Assembly (NCBI GenBank): GCA_031422295.1
Contig: JANOQM010000072.1
Location: forward strand, 1 to 61,195
Length of the DNA: 61,195 bases
Source: JANOMH01 sp031422295
GTDB taxonomy: Bacteria; Pseudomonadota; Alphaproteobacteria; Rhodobacterales; Rhodobacteraceae
Reading direction: 5' to 3'
Shown here: positions 1 through 8,227 of the stretch, piece by piece
How the letters are laid out: every line of letters starts with the position of its first letter
Position numbering within the stretch: position 1 is the stretch's first letter
The notes under the pieces: model-generated
What the model saw: the letters and a program-made list of their open reading frames with translations, nothing else
The model's database searches: none
What the model was told of the DNA's origin: nothing
Made by a program: the position numbers and the translations under genes

Positions 1-786
1 ATGCCGATGCCCTACGGCTGGGGCACCGGCGGGGTGCAGGTCACGGCGGCTTGCCTTGTGCCCGAAGACCGGCTGAAGGTCATCGACCAGGGCGCTGATG
101 ACACAACGAACGCGGTCAGCATCCGCAAGTTCTTTCAACGCACCGCAGGCGTCGCGACGACCGAGGCGACGACCGAGGCGACCCTGATCCAGACCCGCCA
201 CCGCATCCCCGAAACTGCCCTGACCGAGGGGCAGATCCTAGTCTATCAGGTGCCGATCCCCGAACCCCTGCGCTTTTTGGAACCCCGCGAAACCGAGACG
301 CGCAAGATGCACGAGCTGGAGGAATACGGCCTGATGCATGTCAAGCTGTACGAGGATATCGCCCGTCACGGCCAGATTGCCACCGCCTATGATTACCCGG
401 TCAAGGTCGAGGGGCGCTATGTGATGGACCCCTCGCCGATCCCCAAGTTTGATAACCCCAAACTGTCGGGCAACCCGGCAATCCAGTTGTTTGGGGCAGG
501 GCGCGAACAGCGTATCTATGCCCTGCCGCCCTATACCGATGTCGTCAGCCTTGATTTTGACGACCACCCCTTTGTGGCGTCCAAGGCACCGCATGACTGC
601 GACCTGTGTGGTGCAGGGCACAGTTATCTGGACGAGGTGATCATTGATGATCAGGGCGGGCGGATGTTCGTCTGTTCAGACACCGACTTTTGTGCCGGAC
701 GGCGCGCTGCGGGCCATCAAGGTCGGCTTTCGCCCGACCCAATCCCGCATGAAACCGGCCTGAAACCAGTGGAGGATCGGGCATGA
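1..786 (+). CDS. phnJ: PhnJ, carbon-phosphorus lyase catalytic subunit (5' end cut by window)
   Basis: PhnJ is the radical-SAM enzyme that breaks the C-P bond of alpha-D-ribose 1-methylphosphonate 5-phosphate in the cytoplasmic C-P lyase core complex. The visible 261 residues begin at MPMPYGWGTGGVQVTAA, which is internal in family members, so roughly 25-40 N-terminal residues lie outside the window. The family's cysteine cluster is present near the C-terminus: a CDLCGAGH motif (about residues 200-207) followed by FVCSDTDFC (about 224-232), the ligands and active-site cysteines of the Fe-S centre. The stop overlaps the phnK start by four bases (ATGA), so translation is probably coupled. Identification is firm; the true start cannot be seen. 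Confidence 0.95.
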   Translation: MPMPYGWGTGGVQVTAACLVPEDRLKVIDQGADDTTNAVSIRKFFQRTAGVATTEATTEATLIQTRHRIPETALTEGQILVYQVPIPEPLRFLEPRETETRKMHELEEYGLMHVKLYEDIARHGQIATAYDYPVKVEGRYVMDPSPIPKFDNPKLSGNPAIQLFGAGREQRIYALPPYTDVVSLDFDDHPFVASKAPHDCDLCGAGHSYLDEVIIDDQGGRMFVCSDTDFCAGRRAAGHQGRLSPDPIPHETGLKPVEDRA

Positions 787-1568
787 CCCTGATGCAAAAC
801 CTGACGCAAACCGACCAGCCGCTGTTGCGCGTCACAGGCCTGACCAAACACTATGGTCCCCGCATTGGCTGCGCCGATGTGTCCTTTGATCTGTTCCCCG
901 GCGAGGTGCTGGGCATTGTGGGGGAAAGCGGTTCAGGCAAATCCACCCTGCTGTCCTGCCTTGCAGGCCACCAGCGCCCCGATCAGGGTCAAACGCATTA
1001 TGATGGCCGCGACGTGCTGGCCATGTCCGAAACCGAACGCCGCCGCCTGTCACGCACCGACTGGGCCTATGTCCACCAGAACCCGCGCGACGGGTTGCGC
1101 ATGGGCGTTTCTGCCGGGGGCAATGTGGGCGAACGCCTGATGGCCATCGGCGCGCGGCACTATGGCGACATCCGCGGCAAGGCCGCCGATTGGCTGGGCC
1201 GGGTCGAAATTGCCGCCGACCGCATCGACGACCGCCCCACCGCCTTTTCCGGCGGCATGCAGCAACGCCTGCAAATCGCCCGCAATCTGGTGACCGGACC
1301 GCGCCTTGTGTTCATGGATGAACCCACGGGGGGGCTGGACGTCAGCGTGCAGGCGCGGCTACTCGATCTTTTGCGCGGGTTGGTCCGCAAAATGGGTCTG
1401 TCGGCGGTGATCGTGACCCACGATCTGGCGGTGGTCCGGCTGTTGGCGGACCGGCTGATGGTGATGAAAGATGGCCGTGTGGTCGAGGCGGGGTTGACCG
1501 ATCAGGTGCTGGACGACCCACAGCATGGCTATACCCAGCTGCTGGTCAGCTCAGTTTTGCAGGTGTGA
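783..1568 (+). CDS. phnK: PhnK, C-P lyase ABC-type ATP-binding subunit
   Basis: A 261-residue ABC ATPase that docks on the PhnGHIJ core complex rather than serving a membrane transporter. Visible motifs are Walker A (GESGSGKST, about residue 49), the signature FSGGMQQR (about 158) and Walker B (LVFMDEPTGGLD, about 178), with the switch histidine in VTHDLAVV. It lies between phnJ and phnL with four-base overlaps on both sides. The order J-K-L-N identifies it as PhnK rather than an oligopeptide-transport ATPase, which it resembles in sequence. Confidence 0.93.
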   Translation: MTLMQNLTQTDQPLLRVTGLTKHYGPRIGCADVSFDLFPGEVLGIVGESGSGKSTLLSCLAGHQRPDQGQTHYDGRDVLAMSETERRRLSRTDWAYVHQNPRDGLRMGVSAGGNVGERLMAIGARHYGDIRGKAADWLGRVEIAADRIDDRPTAFSGGMQQRLQIARNLVTGPRLVFMDEPTGGLDVSVQARLLDLLRGLVRKMGLSAVIVTHDLAVVRLLADRLMVMKDGRVVEAGLTDQVLDDPQHGYTQLLVSSVLQV

Positions 1569-2251
1569 TGATGATACATGTGAAAAACCTGTCCAAGACA
1601 TTTACCCTGCATAATCAGGGAAGTGCGGTGATCGAAGTGATGCGTGATGCCTCATTCAACGTGAAACCCGGCGAATGCGTCGGGCTGGTCGGGGCCTCGG
1701 GCGCAGGTAAATCGACACTGATGCGGATGATCTGGGGTAACTATCTGGCGGCTTCCGGTTCCATCTTGGTCGGCGGCACCGACCTGACCCGCGCCCAGCC
1801 ACGCGAGATTATCGCGTTGCGCCGTAGCACGCTGGGCTATGTGAGCCAGTTCCTGCGCGTGGTGCCGCGTGTGCCGACGATTGATGTGGTGGCCGATCCG
1901 CTGCTGGTGCTGGGCGTGGCCGAAGATGCGGCGCGGGCGCGGGCCTGTGCCCTGCTCGCGCAACTGAACATTCCTGAACGGCTGTGGGCGCTGTCGCCCA
2001 CGACCTTTTCGGGCGGCGAGCAACAGCGGGTCAACATTGCGCGGGGGTTCGTGCATGACTATCCGGCACTGTTGCTGGATGAACCCACGGCCTCGCTTGA
2101 CCCGGTCAACCGCGAGGTTGTGTTGTCGCTGATCGAAGCGGCCAAAGTGCGTGGCGCGGCTATTGTCGGGATTTTTCATGATGCTGGTGCCCGCGACCGG
2201 GTCTGTGACCGGCTGATTGATGTGGCCGCTTTTGCGCCGGTGCCTGCATGA
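1565..2251 (+). CDS. phnL: PhnL, C-P lyase ABC-type ATP-binding subunit
   Basis: A second ABC ATPase of the C-P lyase machinery, 228 residues, the usual PhnL length. In the family, PhnL is tied to formation of the ribose 5-triphosphate phosphonate intermediate with PhnGHI. It has Walker A (GASGAGKST, about residue 43), signature FSGGEQQR (about 147) and Walker B (LLLDEPTASLD, about 167). Several in-frame ATGs sit at the start; the first overlaps the phnK stop, and the second or third is equally possible. It overlaps phnN by four bases downstream. Confidence 0.92.
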   Translation: MMMIHVKNLSKTFTLHNQGSAVIEVMRDASFNVKPGECVGLVGASGAGKSTLMRMIWGNYLAASGSILVGGTDLTRAQPREIIALRRSTLGYVSQFLRVVPRVPTIDVVADPLLVLGVAEDAARARACALLAQLNIPERLWALSPTTFSGGEQQRVNIARGFVHDYPALLLDEPTASLDPVNREVVLSLIEAAKVRGAAIVGIFHDAGARDRVCDRLIDVAAFAPVPA

Positions 2252-2793
2252 CCAAAGGCCGTCTGATTGCGGTGGTTGGCCCATCCGGTGTGGGCAAGGA
2301 TTCGGTCATGGCTGCGTTATGCGCCGCCCGTCCAGTAACAGGAATTGCCCGGCGGGTGATCACGCGCGCGCCGGAACTGGGCGGAGAGGATTTTGCGCCG
2401 GTGAGCGGGGCCGCGTTCGACGTCGCCCGCGACCGGGGCGATTTCGTGCTGCATTGGGGCGCGCATGGGCTATTTTATGGCATCCCGGTTGCCGTTCTGG
2501 CGCAGGTGGCGGCAGGGCAGGACGTGTTGGCCAATCTGTCGCGCGGGGTGCTGGGGCAGGCCAAAGTCCGGTTTGCCGGGCTGACGGTGTTGCACCTGAC
2601 CGCCTCGGCGGCGACCCTGTCGCTGCGCCTGGCCGGGCGGGGCCGGGAAACCGGGACCGAGATATCCGCAAGGTTGGCCCGTAATGTGGACCTGCTGCCA
2701 GAGGGGTTGGATATTGTAACGATTTCGAACGACGGGCCTTTGGCCGATACGGTGACGGCAGCGCTGGCCGCACTTTACCCGGTCAGGGGGTAG
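2248..2793 (+). CDS. phnN: PhnN, ribose 1,5-bisphosphate phosphokinase
   Basis: PhnN converts ribose 1,5-bisphosphate, formed from the C-P lyase product, to PRPP, returning the ribose to nucleotide synthesis. The 181 residues fit the guanylate-kinase-like PhnN family. The P-loop VVGPSGVGKDSVM lies at residues 8-20, and an HWGAHGLFYGIP segment near residue 69 is typical of the family. It overlaps phnL by four bases. Its last 19 bases overlap the end of the convergent 2H-phosphoesterase-like gene on the other strand. Confidence 0.92.
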   Translation: MTKGRLIAVVGPSGVGKDSVMAALCAARPVTGIARRVITRAPELGGEDFAPVSGAAFDVARDRGDFVLHWGAHGLFYGIPVAVLAQVAAGQDVLANLSRGVLGQAKVRFAGLTVLHLTASAATLSLRLAGRGRETGTEISARLARNVDLLPEGLDIVTISNDGPLADTVTAALAALYPVRG

Positions 2794-3461
2794 CGATGGA
2801 TCAGTTTGAAACGCCCCGTCTGTGTCTGCCCGACAAGAGCGAGGTCGGTGATCGGGTAGGGAGCCAGTGGCAACCCGGCCAGCAAGGGTTCCAATATGGC
2901 ACGGGTTTGGGCCGCCTCGGGGGATGTCAGCCGCCCGGTCAGAGTGATGTGACAGCCGAATTCGTCCATTACGTAGGGATAGCCCCAGCGCTGCAGGTTC
3001 GTCTCTTGCGCCGCACTCAACCCGGCGGCGCGGCGGCGGGTCAGTTCGCTGTCTGTGGCGGGGCCGCGGAACGGATCAAGGGTGCGGACGATATCGGCGG
3101 CAAGTGCATTCAGGGCAGTGACATCGCCCAAAGGGGTCAGCGCCAGAAACCCGTCCAGATCGGTCAGAGCCAGCCCGTCCAGCGTCAGCGGGGGCAGCCG
3201 CCCGGTGAGTTTGTCCATCGCGGCAAGCAGCGAAGGCTGATCCGCCCCGTCAGCCAACCGGAACGGCGGCTTGATCGTGGCATGCAAACCGTAAGGGGTG
3301 GCCACGGCGGTCAGGTCGGCCAAAGACCGGGGCAGGCCCGCATGGTCCGGCTGTGGCGCGGGTTGGCCGGTTGCAATATCCCAGCCCAGCCAGCCTGCGC
3401 CGAACTGTTCCAAGGCACCCGAGGGCACGATATAAACCGCATAGCGCCGAAAACTGTCCAT
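2775..3461 (-). CDS. DUF1045 family 2H-phosphoesterase-like phosphonate metabolism protein
   Basis: A 228-residue protein of the DUF1045 family that accompanies phn operons. It carries the two HxTx motifs of the 2H phosphoesterase fold: HATIKPPF (about residue 59) and HITLTGRL (about 164). These are the catalytic pairs that hydrolyse cyclic phosphodiesters in RNA ligase/CPDase-like enzymes. The start at MDSFRRYAVY is preferred over an upstream in-frame start, because homologs begin with this YAVYIVP strand and the extension would run into the phnM region. No PhnP (the metallo-beta-lactamase cyclic phosphodiesterase) is visible here, so this protein may open the ribose 1,2-cyclic phosphate instead; that is inference. 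It is transcribed against phnN and away from phnM. Confidence 0.85.
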   Translation of the reverse strand: MDSFRRYAVYIVPSGALEQFGAGWLGWDIATGQPAPQPDHAGLPRSLADLTAVATPYGLHATIKPPFRLADGADQPSLLAAMDKLTGRLPPLTLDGLALTDLDGFLALTPLGDVTALNALAADIVRTLDPFRGPATDSELTRRRAAGLSAAQETNLQRWGYPYVMDEFGCHITLTGRLTSPEAAQTRAILEPLLAGLPLAPYPITDLALVGQTQTGRFKLIHRYPLTG

Positions 3462-3516
3462 TCCCCGTCCTTTAGCCACATCGCAATCCCCGTAGCCCCG
3501 AAAGTATGACGCGCCC

Positions 3517-4662
3517 ATGACAGACGATATCCTATTTGCCAATGCGCAGGTCATTCTGCCGACCGAGGTCATCACCGGCCAGGTTCTGGTCCGGGATGGG
3601 CATATTGCCGCTGTCGACCAAGGCCGCGCCATTCCGGCGGGGGCGATTGATTGCGCGGGGAATTTTCTGTCCCCCGGCCTGATCGAATTGCATACTGATA
3701 ACCTTGAGCGGCACATTTCGCCCCGGCCCAAGGTGGACTGGCCACACCACGCGGCCATTGTTGCCCATGATGCGGAACTGGCCGGATGCGGTATCAGCAC
3801 GGTGTTTGACGCGATCCGTGTCGGATCGATCCTGAGCGGGCACCGGGCGGATTACGCGAAATATGCCCGGTCCATGGCCAATGAGATTTTGGCGATGCGC
3901 CGCGCCGGGGCGCTGCGGATCAGCCATCATCTGCATTTGCGGGCCGAAACCTGTTCGGAAACCCTGATCGAGGAACTGGACGAGTTCGGCCCCGATGACC
4001 AGATCGGCATTGTCAGTCTGATGGACCACACGCCGGGGCAACGCCAGTTTGCCGATGTGTCGAAATTCTCGGATTATGTGCGCGGCAAGCATGGCTTGGA
4101 CGAGGCTGGTTTCAGTGACTATTGCGCCTATCTGGAAGGGCTTTATGCCCGGCTGGGGCCAGCGCACGAAGCCGCCACTGTTGCCGCTGCCTTGCGGTTT
4201 GGTGCGACTTTGGCCAGCCATGATGACACGACCCCCGCCCATGTGGCGACGTCGCAGGCGCAGGGCGTCACGGTGGCCGAATTTCCAACCACCCATGCGG
4301 CGGCAATGGCCTGCAAGGATGCGGGCATTGCCGTGATCATGGGTGCCCCCAACCTGATCCGGGGTGGATCGCATTCGGGCAATGTGGCGGCGGCTGATCT
4401 GGCGGATGCGGGGCTGCTGGATATTCTGTCATCGGATTATGTGCCTGCCGCCTTGCTGTTTGGAGCTGTGCAACTGGGCCAGCGCTGGGGCGATATGGCC
4501 TGTGGAATAGCGACCGTGACCGCTGCCCCGGCCCGCGCAGTCGGGCTGTTGGACCGGGGGCAGATTGCGGTGGGCCAGCGTGCCGATCTGCTGCAGTTCG
4601 GGCTGGCAGGTGGGGTGCCTGCCACGCGCGGGCTGTGGGCGCGTGGGCGGCGCGTGGCCTGA
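3517..4662 (+). CDS. phnM: PhnM, ribose 1-methylphosphonate 5-triphosphate diphosphatase
   Basis: PhnM is an amidohydrolase-superfamily enzyme that removes pyrophosphate from alpha-D-ribose 1-methylphosphonate 5-triphosphate, giving the PhnJ substrate. Length is 381 residues, normal for PhnM. Visible landmarks are the metal-binding ELHTDN motif (about residue 57), the HH and HD pairs in WPHHAAIVAHDAE, SHDDTT (about residue 233) and the C-terminal SSDYVP with the catalytic Asp (about 306). It lies 55 bases from the divergent DUF1045 gene start. The short gap implies a shared control region rather than read-through from phnN. Confidence 0.93.
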   Translation: MTDDILFANAQVILPTEVITGQVLVRDGHIAAVDQGRAIPAGAIDCAGNFLSPGLIELHTDNLERHISPRPKVDWPHHAAIVAHDAELAGCGISTVFDAIRVGSILSGHRADYAKYARSMANEILAMRRAGALRISHHLHLRAETCSETLIEELDEFGPDDQIGIVSLMDHTPGQRQFADVSKFSDYVRGKHGLDEAGFSDYCAYLEGLYARLGPAHEAATVAAALRFGATLASHDDTTPAHVATSQAQGVTVAEFPTTHAAAMACKDAGIAVIMGAPNLIRGGSHSGNVAAADLADAGLLDILSSDYVPAALLFGAVQLGQRWGDMACGIATVTAAPARAVGLLDRGQIAVGQRADLLQFGLAGGVPATRGLWARGRRVA

Positions 4663-4689
4663 CGCGATGACAGGTCGTTTAGAGGCGGG

Positions 4690-5814
4690 TCAATAGCCCT
4701 GATTGGACTGCAGCCGTTCCAGATTTACGATTGTGGACAGCATAAGCCGGTCATGGCTCCAGTCACTGCGGTGCTGGATCGCGACTGATCCGACGGCAAG
4801 TGCTGCGACCAGTGGTGCCAGCAGGGCGAGGGCGAATACCCGGCCCTGTTCCGGCGGCGTAAAGGCCAAAAGCGATGTGATCCGATAGCGCAAAAACTGA
4901 ATCGGGTCGGATCCCAGCAATGTGGGCCTGATCTGGACCATACCAACAGTGCCGTGCCCGATTTGCGCCGTATGCGCCGGTCGCAAGCCATTGCGGCAAA
5001 TCCGCAAAAGGCAATCGCTGTAGGCCACGGGGTCAAACCTGCCACGTGACAGCAGTTGCTGATCGCAGGCCAGTTCGCGCACCCGGTCTACTGCCCGTTT
5101 CCAGACATGAAACACCGGGTTCCAGAAGAACATCAGCCGCAGGGTTTCAAGCCCGATTTCCCATCCGATATCACCCTGACGCAAATGCTGAATTTCATGC
5201 GCGATGGCCATTTGCAGCCCGGCCTTGTCGGACAGCAGCGCCGTCGGGATCATGATGTAATGGTTGCGCAGCCCCCGCGTGGAAAACGGCACATGGGTTG
5301 CATCGGTCAGGCACAGGTGCAGTCGCCCGAACCGCCGCCATGCATAGCTGGACCGCAGCAGTCGCCGCAGCCGCCACGCGTTCAGCGCAAACCGGCCGAC
5401 CAAGGCCAGATGCCCCAGAGCCAGCAATCCCAGCACCCCGTAAGACACCCAGCTGACCGGCACGATCAGCCCGCGGATGACCGTGTCCCGCAGGGTCAGC
5501 GTCCATTCAAAATCAGACGGGCGCATCCCGATATGCCCGCTGAGATATTGGGCAACGAAGAAATCCGACACATTGGGGGCCGTATTGGCCGCAATCAGGC
5601 CGTAGCCCACCGCAACGCCATACAAAGCGACCAGAACGGGCCCGATCAGGACCGCCCCAAACAACCAGTTCAGCAGCGACAATTGCAGCACAAACGCCCG
5701 TTTGTGCCCTGCTAGATCCAGTATCCCCCGCGCCGCCAGCCACAGCCCAAAGGCGCAGGCCAGCAGTAAGTTCAGATTGATGACCCCATCAACGATCGTG
5801 CTGAGTGTCGGCAT
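4690..5814 (-). CDS. M56 family membrane metallopeptidase (BlaR1/MecR1-like, no sensor domain)
   Basis: A 374-residue membrane protein with hydrophobic N-terminal segments (about residues 10-30, 38-70, 105-145) and a zinc peptidase motif HEIQHLRQGD (HExxH, about residue 205), followed by the RELACDQQ helix typical of M56 peptidases. A last transmembrane helix lies near residue 325. The penicillin-binding sensor domain of BlaR1 is absent, so the signal sensed is unknown. It overlaps the upstream BlaI-type gene by 26 bases. The pair fits the scheme in which the membrane peptidase inactivates its partner repressor. No beta-lactamase gene is next to it, so I do not infer antibiotic resistance. 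Confidence 0.85.
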   Translation of the reverse strand: MPTLSTIVDGVINLNLLLACAFGLWLAARGILDLAGHKRAFVLQLSLLNWLFGAVLIGPVLVALYGVAVGYGLIAANTAPNVSDFFVAQYLSGHIGMRPSDFEWTLTLRDTVIRGLIVPVSWVSYGVLGLLALGHLALVGRFALNAWRLRRLLRSSYAWRRFGRLHLCLTDATHVPFSTRGLRNHYIMIPTALLSDKAGLQMAIAHEIQHLRQGDIGWEIGLETLRLMFFWNPVFHVWKRAVDRVRELACDQQLLSRGRFDPVAYSDCLLRICRNGLRPAHTAQIGHGTVGMVQIRPTLLGSDPIQFLRYRITSLLAFTPPEQGRVFALALLAPLVAALAVGSVAIQHRSDWSHDRLMLSTIVNLERLQSNQGY

Positions 5815-6196
5815 CTTTCAATCGCCTTTCAAGCAATGCCCGAATTTCCTCCAAAGCGGCTTCGGACATGCCGCTGTCGTCAACTAACCGCGCCACAAGC
5901 ATGGCGGGCGCCCCATCAAACAGTTTGTCCGACAAGTCACGCAAACTGCGGGACTGGTAGGTGTCTTTGCTGATTTCGGGCGTGTAGATGAATGTCTTGC
6001 CGTCCTTTGCGCTGGTCACAAAGCCCTTTTGCTCCATGATCCGCAGGATTGTGGCCCCGGATGTATAGGCAAGGTTCCGCTCTGGTGCGAGACGTGCCAT
6101 CACGTCGCGCACGTTACCTTGACCCAATTCCCAAAGCTCGGTCATAAATTCCAGCTCTACTTCGGTCAGAAACTCATTCTTTTTCTTTTGTCGCAT
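5789..6196 (-). CDS. BlaI/MecI/CopY family transcriptional repressor
   Basis: A 135-residue winged-helix repressor. The core TEVELEFMTELWELGQGNVR and the following DVMARLAPERNLAYTSGATI match the BlaI DNA-binding domain (start ELE..M..LW, recognition helix with AYT). The C-terminal helix supplies dimerisation. I place the start at MRQKKKNEF; an in-frame extension to position 6292 adds about 32 residues unlike the family. In known pairs the partner peptidase causes cleavage of the repressor, relieving repression of the operon. Its targets here are not obvious: the phn and glp genes on either side have no evident link. Confidence 0.87.
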   Translation of the reverse strand: MRQKKKNEFLTEVELEFMTELWELGQGNVRDVMARLAPERNLAYTSGATILRIMEQKGFVTSAKDGKTFIYTPEISKDTYQSRSLRDLSDKLFDGAPAMLVARLVDDSGMSEAALEEIRALLERRLKDADTQHDR

Positions 6197-6288
6197 CACG
6201 CTCTCGGATTCGCCTGGTCTGCTCGGGTTCCCCCCCGCAGACACTGAATACGAAAACTTTCGTTTTTCCAAGTGCGATCGCGGGTCCA

Positions 6289-6573
6289 TCATACTTTCCA
6301 GAAACTAAAGGCGCCCCACAGGATCGAAAGACCTAAAGGGGCCCATAGCGGCATGCCCATCAGCCCCAGCCATGCAAGGAAAATATAGACGGTTCCCAAC
6401 AATGCGATAAACAGCCGGTCGCCGCGTGTGGTGGTCAACCCCAGCACGCCTATGCGTTCGTCGCCGCCCGGGGTGCGGATTTCCAGCACCGTCAGCACCG
6501 CCATGGCGCTGAAAATGCCGATGAAGACAAATGCGGTGGGCCATGTCCAGGCCATCCATGACAGGTCCATCAC
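6289..6573 (-). CDS. DUF2160 small membrane protein of the glycerol ABC transporter operon
   Basis: A 94-residue protein with three hydrophobic segments (about residues 5-28, 48-66 and 70-90), matching the DUF2160 family found as the last or near-last gene of GlpSTPQV-type glycerol transporter operons. Role unknown; by position it may be an accessory membrane subunit, perhaps the gene called glpU in rhizobial plasmids, though I am not certain of that name. It overlaps glpQ by five bases. Confidence 0.8.
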   Translation of the reverse strand: MMDLSWMAWTWPTAFVFIGIFSAMAVLTVLEIRTPGGDERIGVLGLTTTRGDRLFIALLGTVYIFLAWLGLMGMPLWAPLGLSILWGAFSFWKV

Positions 6574-7367
6574 ACCCTTCCCAGGGCAAAGCCCTTGGCG
6601 ATATAGTTGCGCACGAAATAGATCACGATGGCCCCCGGAATGATGGTCAGCGCCCCTGCAGCGGCCAGCAGGCCCAGTTCATACCCGGATGATGACGCGG
6701 TTTTGGTCATTTCAGCGGCAATCGGTTTGGCCTGCACCGCTGTCAGGGTTTTGGCCAGCAGCAGTTCTACCCAGGAGAACATGAAGCAGAAGAACGCCGA
6801 GACCCCGACCCCGGCCTTGATCGTTGGTAGAAAGATGGTGATGAAAAACCGGGGGAAGGAATAGCCGTCGACATAGGCGGTTTCATCCAGTTCCTTGGGA
6901 ACGCCGCCCATGAACCCCTCGAGAATCCAGACAGCCAGCGGTATATTGAACAGGCAATGCGCCAGAGCGACCGCCAGATAGGTGTCAAACAGGCCAACCT
7001 CGGAATAAAGCTGCAGGAACGGCAGGGCGAAAATGGCGGCGGGGGCCATACGGTTTGTCAGCAGCCAGAAGAACAACTGTTTGTCGCCCAGGAACCGATA
7101 GCGCGAAAACGCATAGGCCGCAGGCAGGGCCACTGTCACCGAGATCACCGTATTCAGCGTCACATAGATGATCGAGTTGATATAGCCCCAATACCAGCTG
7201 GGTGTGGTAAAGATCACCCGGTAGTTTGCCAGCGTGAATTCCTGCGGAAACAGCGTGAAACCACCAAGGATTTCCTGCGTGGTTTTGAAACTCATCGCCA
7301 CCAGCCAATAGATCGGCAGCATCAGGAACAGGATATACAGGATCGGAATGATCGCGCGTTTCTTCAT
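6570..7367 (-). CDS. glpQ: GlpQ, glycerol ABC transporter permease
   Basis: A 265-residue inner-membrane permease of the MalG-like binding-protein-dependent class, with about six transmembrane helices. The coupling-loop EAA motif appears as ELDETAYVDGYSFPRFFITI (about residues 166-185), where it contacts the ATPase. With glpP it forms the heterodimeric channel for glycerol uptake in GlpSTPQV-type systems. It overlaps glpP by four bases. The substrate call rests on the whole operon (degenerate ATPase pair, DUF2160 protein and long binding protein), not on this sequence alone. Confidence 0.85.
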   Translation of the reverse strand: MKKRAIIPILYILFLMLPIYWLVAMSFKTTQEILGGFTLFPQEFTLANYRVIFTTPSWYWGYINSIIYVTLNTVISVTVALPAAYAFSRYRFLGDKQLFFWLLTNRMAPAAIFALPFLQLYSEVGLFDTYLAVALAHCLFNIPLAVWILEGFMGGVPKELDETAYVDGYSFPRFFITIFLPTIKAGVGVSAFFCFMFSWVELLLAKTLTAVQAKPIAAEMTKTASSSGYELGLLAAAGALTIIPGAIVIYFVRNYIAKGFALGRV

Positions 7368-8227
7368 TTGGCGTCATCCTTTGTCATCAGTGTGTAGAAC
7401 AGCCATGACACCAGCAGTGTGATGGCAAAGTAGATCAGCGACATCGCGCCCGCCGGACCAAGGTCGAACTGGCCAAGCGCCACTTTGACCAGATCGATGG
7501 ACAAAAGCGTGGTCGCATTGCCCGGCCCGCCGCCGGTCAGAACGAAGGGTTCGGTGTAGATGTTAAAGCTGTCCATGAACCGCAGCAGGACGGCAATGGT
7601 CAGAACCTGTTTCATCTTGGGCAGTTGGATGTAGCGGAACACCGACCAAGATGACGCGCCGTCGATTTTGGCCGCCTGATAATAGGCGTCGGGTATCGAC
7701 ACCAATCCGGCATAGGCCAGCAGCACCACCAGCGAGGTCCAGTGCCAGACATCCATCGCAATTATGGTGACCCAGGCCGCAGTTGCATTTTGGGTCATGT
7801 CATAACTGATGCCCAAGGTTTCATTCAGGAAATAGCCCAGAAGGCCGATATCGGGCAGGGTGAAGATGTTCCACATCGCCCCCACAACGTTCCACGGGAT
7901 CAGCATCGGCAGGGCCATGGTGACCAGACAGACCGAGACCCACGGCCCCTGCCGGGGCATGGCCAGCGCGATGATGACCCCAAGCGGCACCTCGATGGCC
8001 AGAATGATTCCGGTGAACAGAAACTGACGGCCAAGGGCGGCGTGGAACCGTTCGGAATGCAACAACTCCTCGAACCAGCGCAGGCCGGACCAGAAGAATA
8101 CGTTGTTGCCAAAGGTTTCCTGCACCGAATAATTCACCACGGTCATCATCGGGATCAGCGCATTAAAGGCGACCAGCAGCAGCACCGGCAGCACGAAAAA
8201 CCATGCTTTTTGATTGACAGTTTTCAC
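7364..8227 (-). CDS. glpP: GlpP, glycerol ABC transporter permease
   Basis: A 287-residue MalF-like permease with about six transmembrane helices, starting MKTVNQKAWFFVLPVLLLVA. The cytoplasmic coupling motif is seen as SIPDAYYQAAKIDGASSWSV (about residues 176-195). It pairs with GlpQ. It overlaps glpQ downstream and glpT upstream by four bases each, consistent with a single polycistronic message read leftward. Confidence 0.86.
   Translation of the reverse strand: MKTVNQKAWFFVLPVLLLVAFNALIPMMTVVNYSVQETFGNNVFFWSGLRWFEELLHSERFHAALGRQFLFTGIILAIEVPLGVIIALAMPRQGPWVSVCLVTMALPMLIPWNVVGAMWNIFTLPDIGLLGYFLNETLGISYDMTQNATAAWVTIIAMDVWHWTSLVVLLAYAGLVSIPDAYYQAAKIDGASSWSVFRYIQLPKMKQVLTIAVLLRFMDSFNIYTEPFVLTGGGPGNATTLLSIDLVKVALGQFDLGPAGAMSLIYFAITLLVSWLFYTLMTKDDAK

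Noticed and set aside
2796..3509. Plus-strand frame of 237 codons
   Set aside because: Antisense to the DUF1045 gene, whose HxTx motifs and family match are clear; the plus-strand product is low-complexity and Gln/Arg-rich.
4690..6196. Beta-lactam resistance locus
   Set aside because: The BlaI/M56 pair alone does not imply this: the sensor domain is absent and no beta-lactamase or PBP gene is adjacent.
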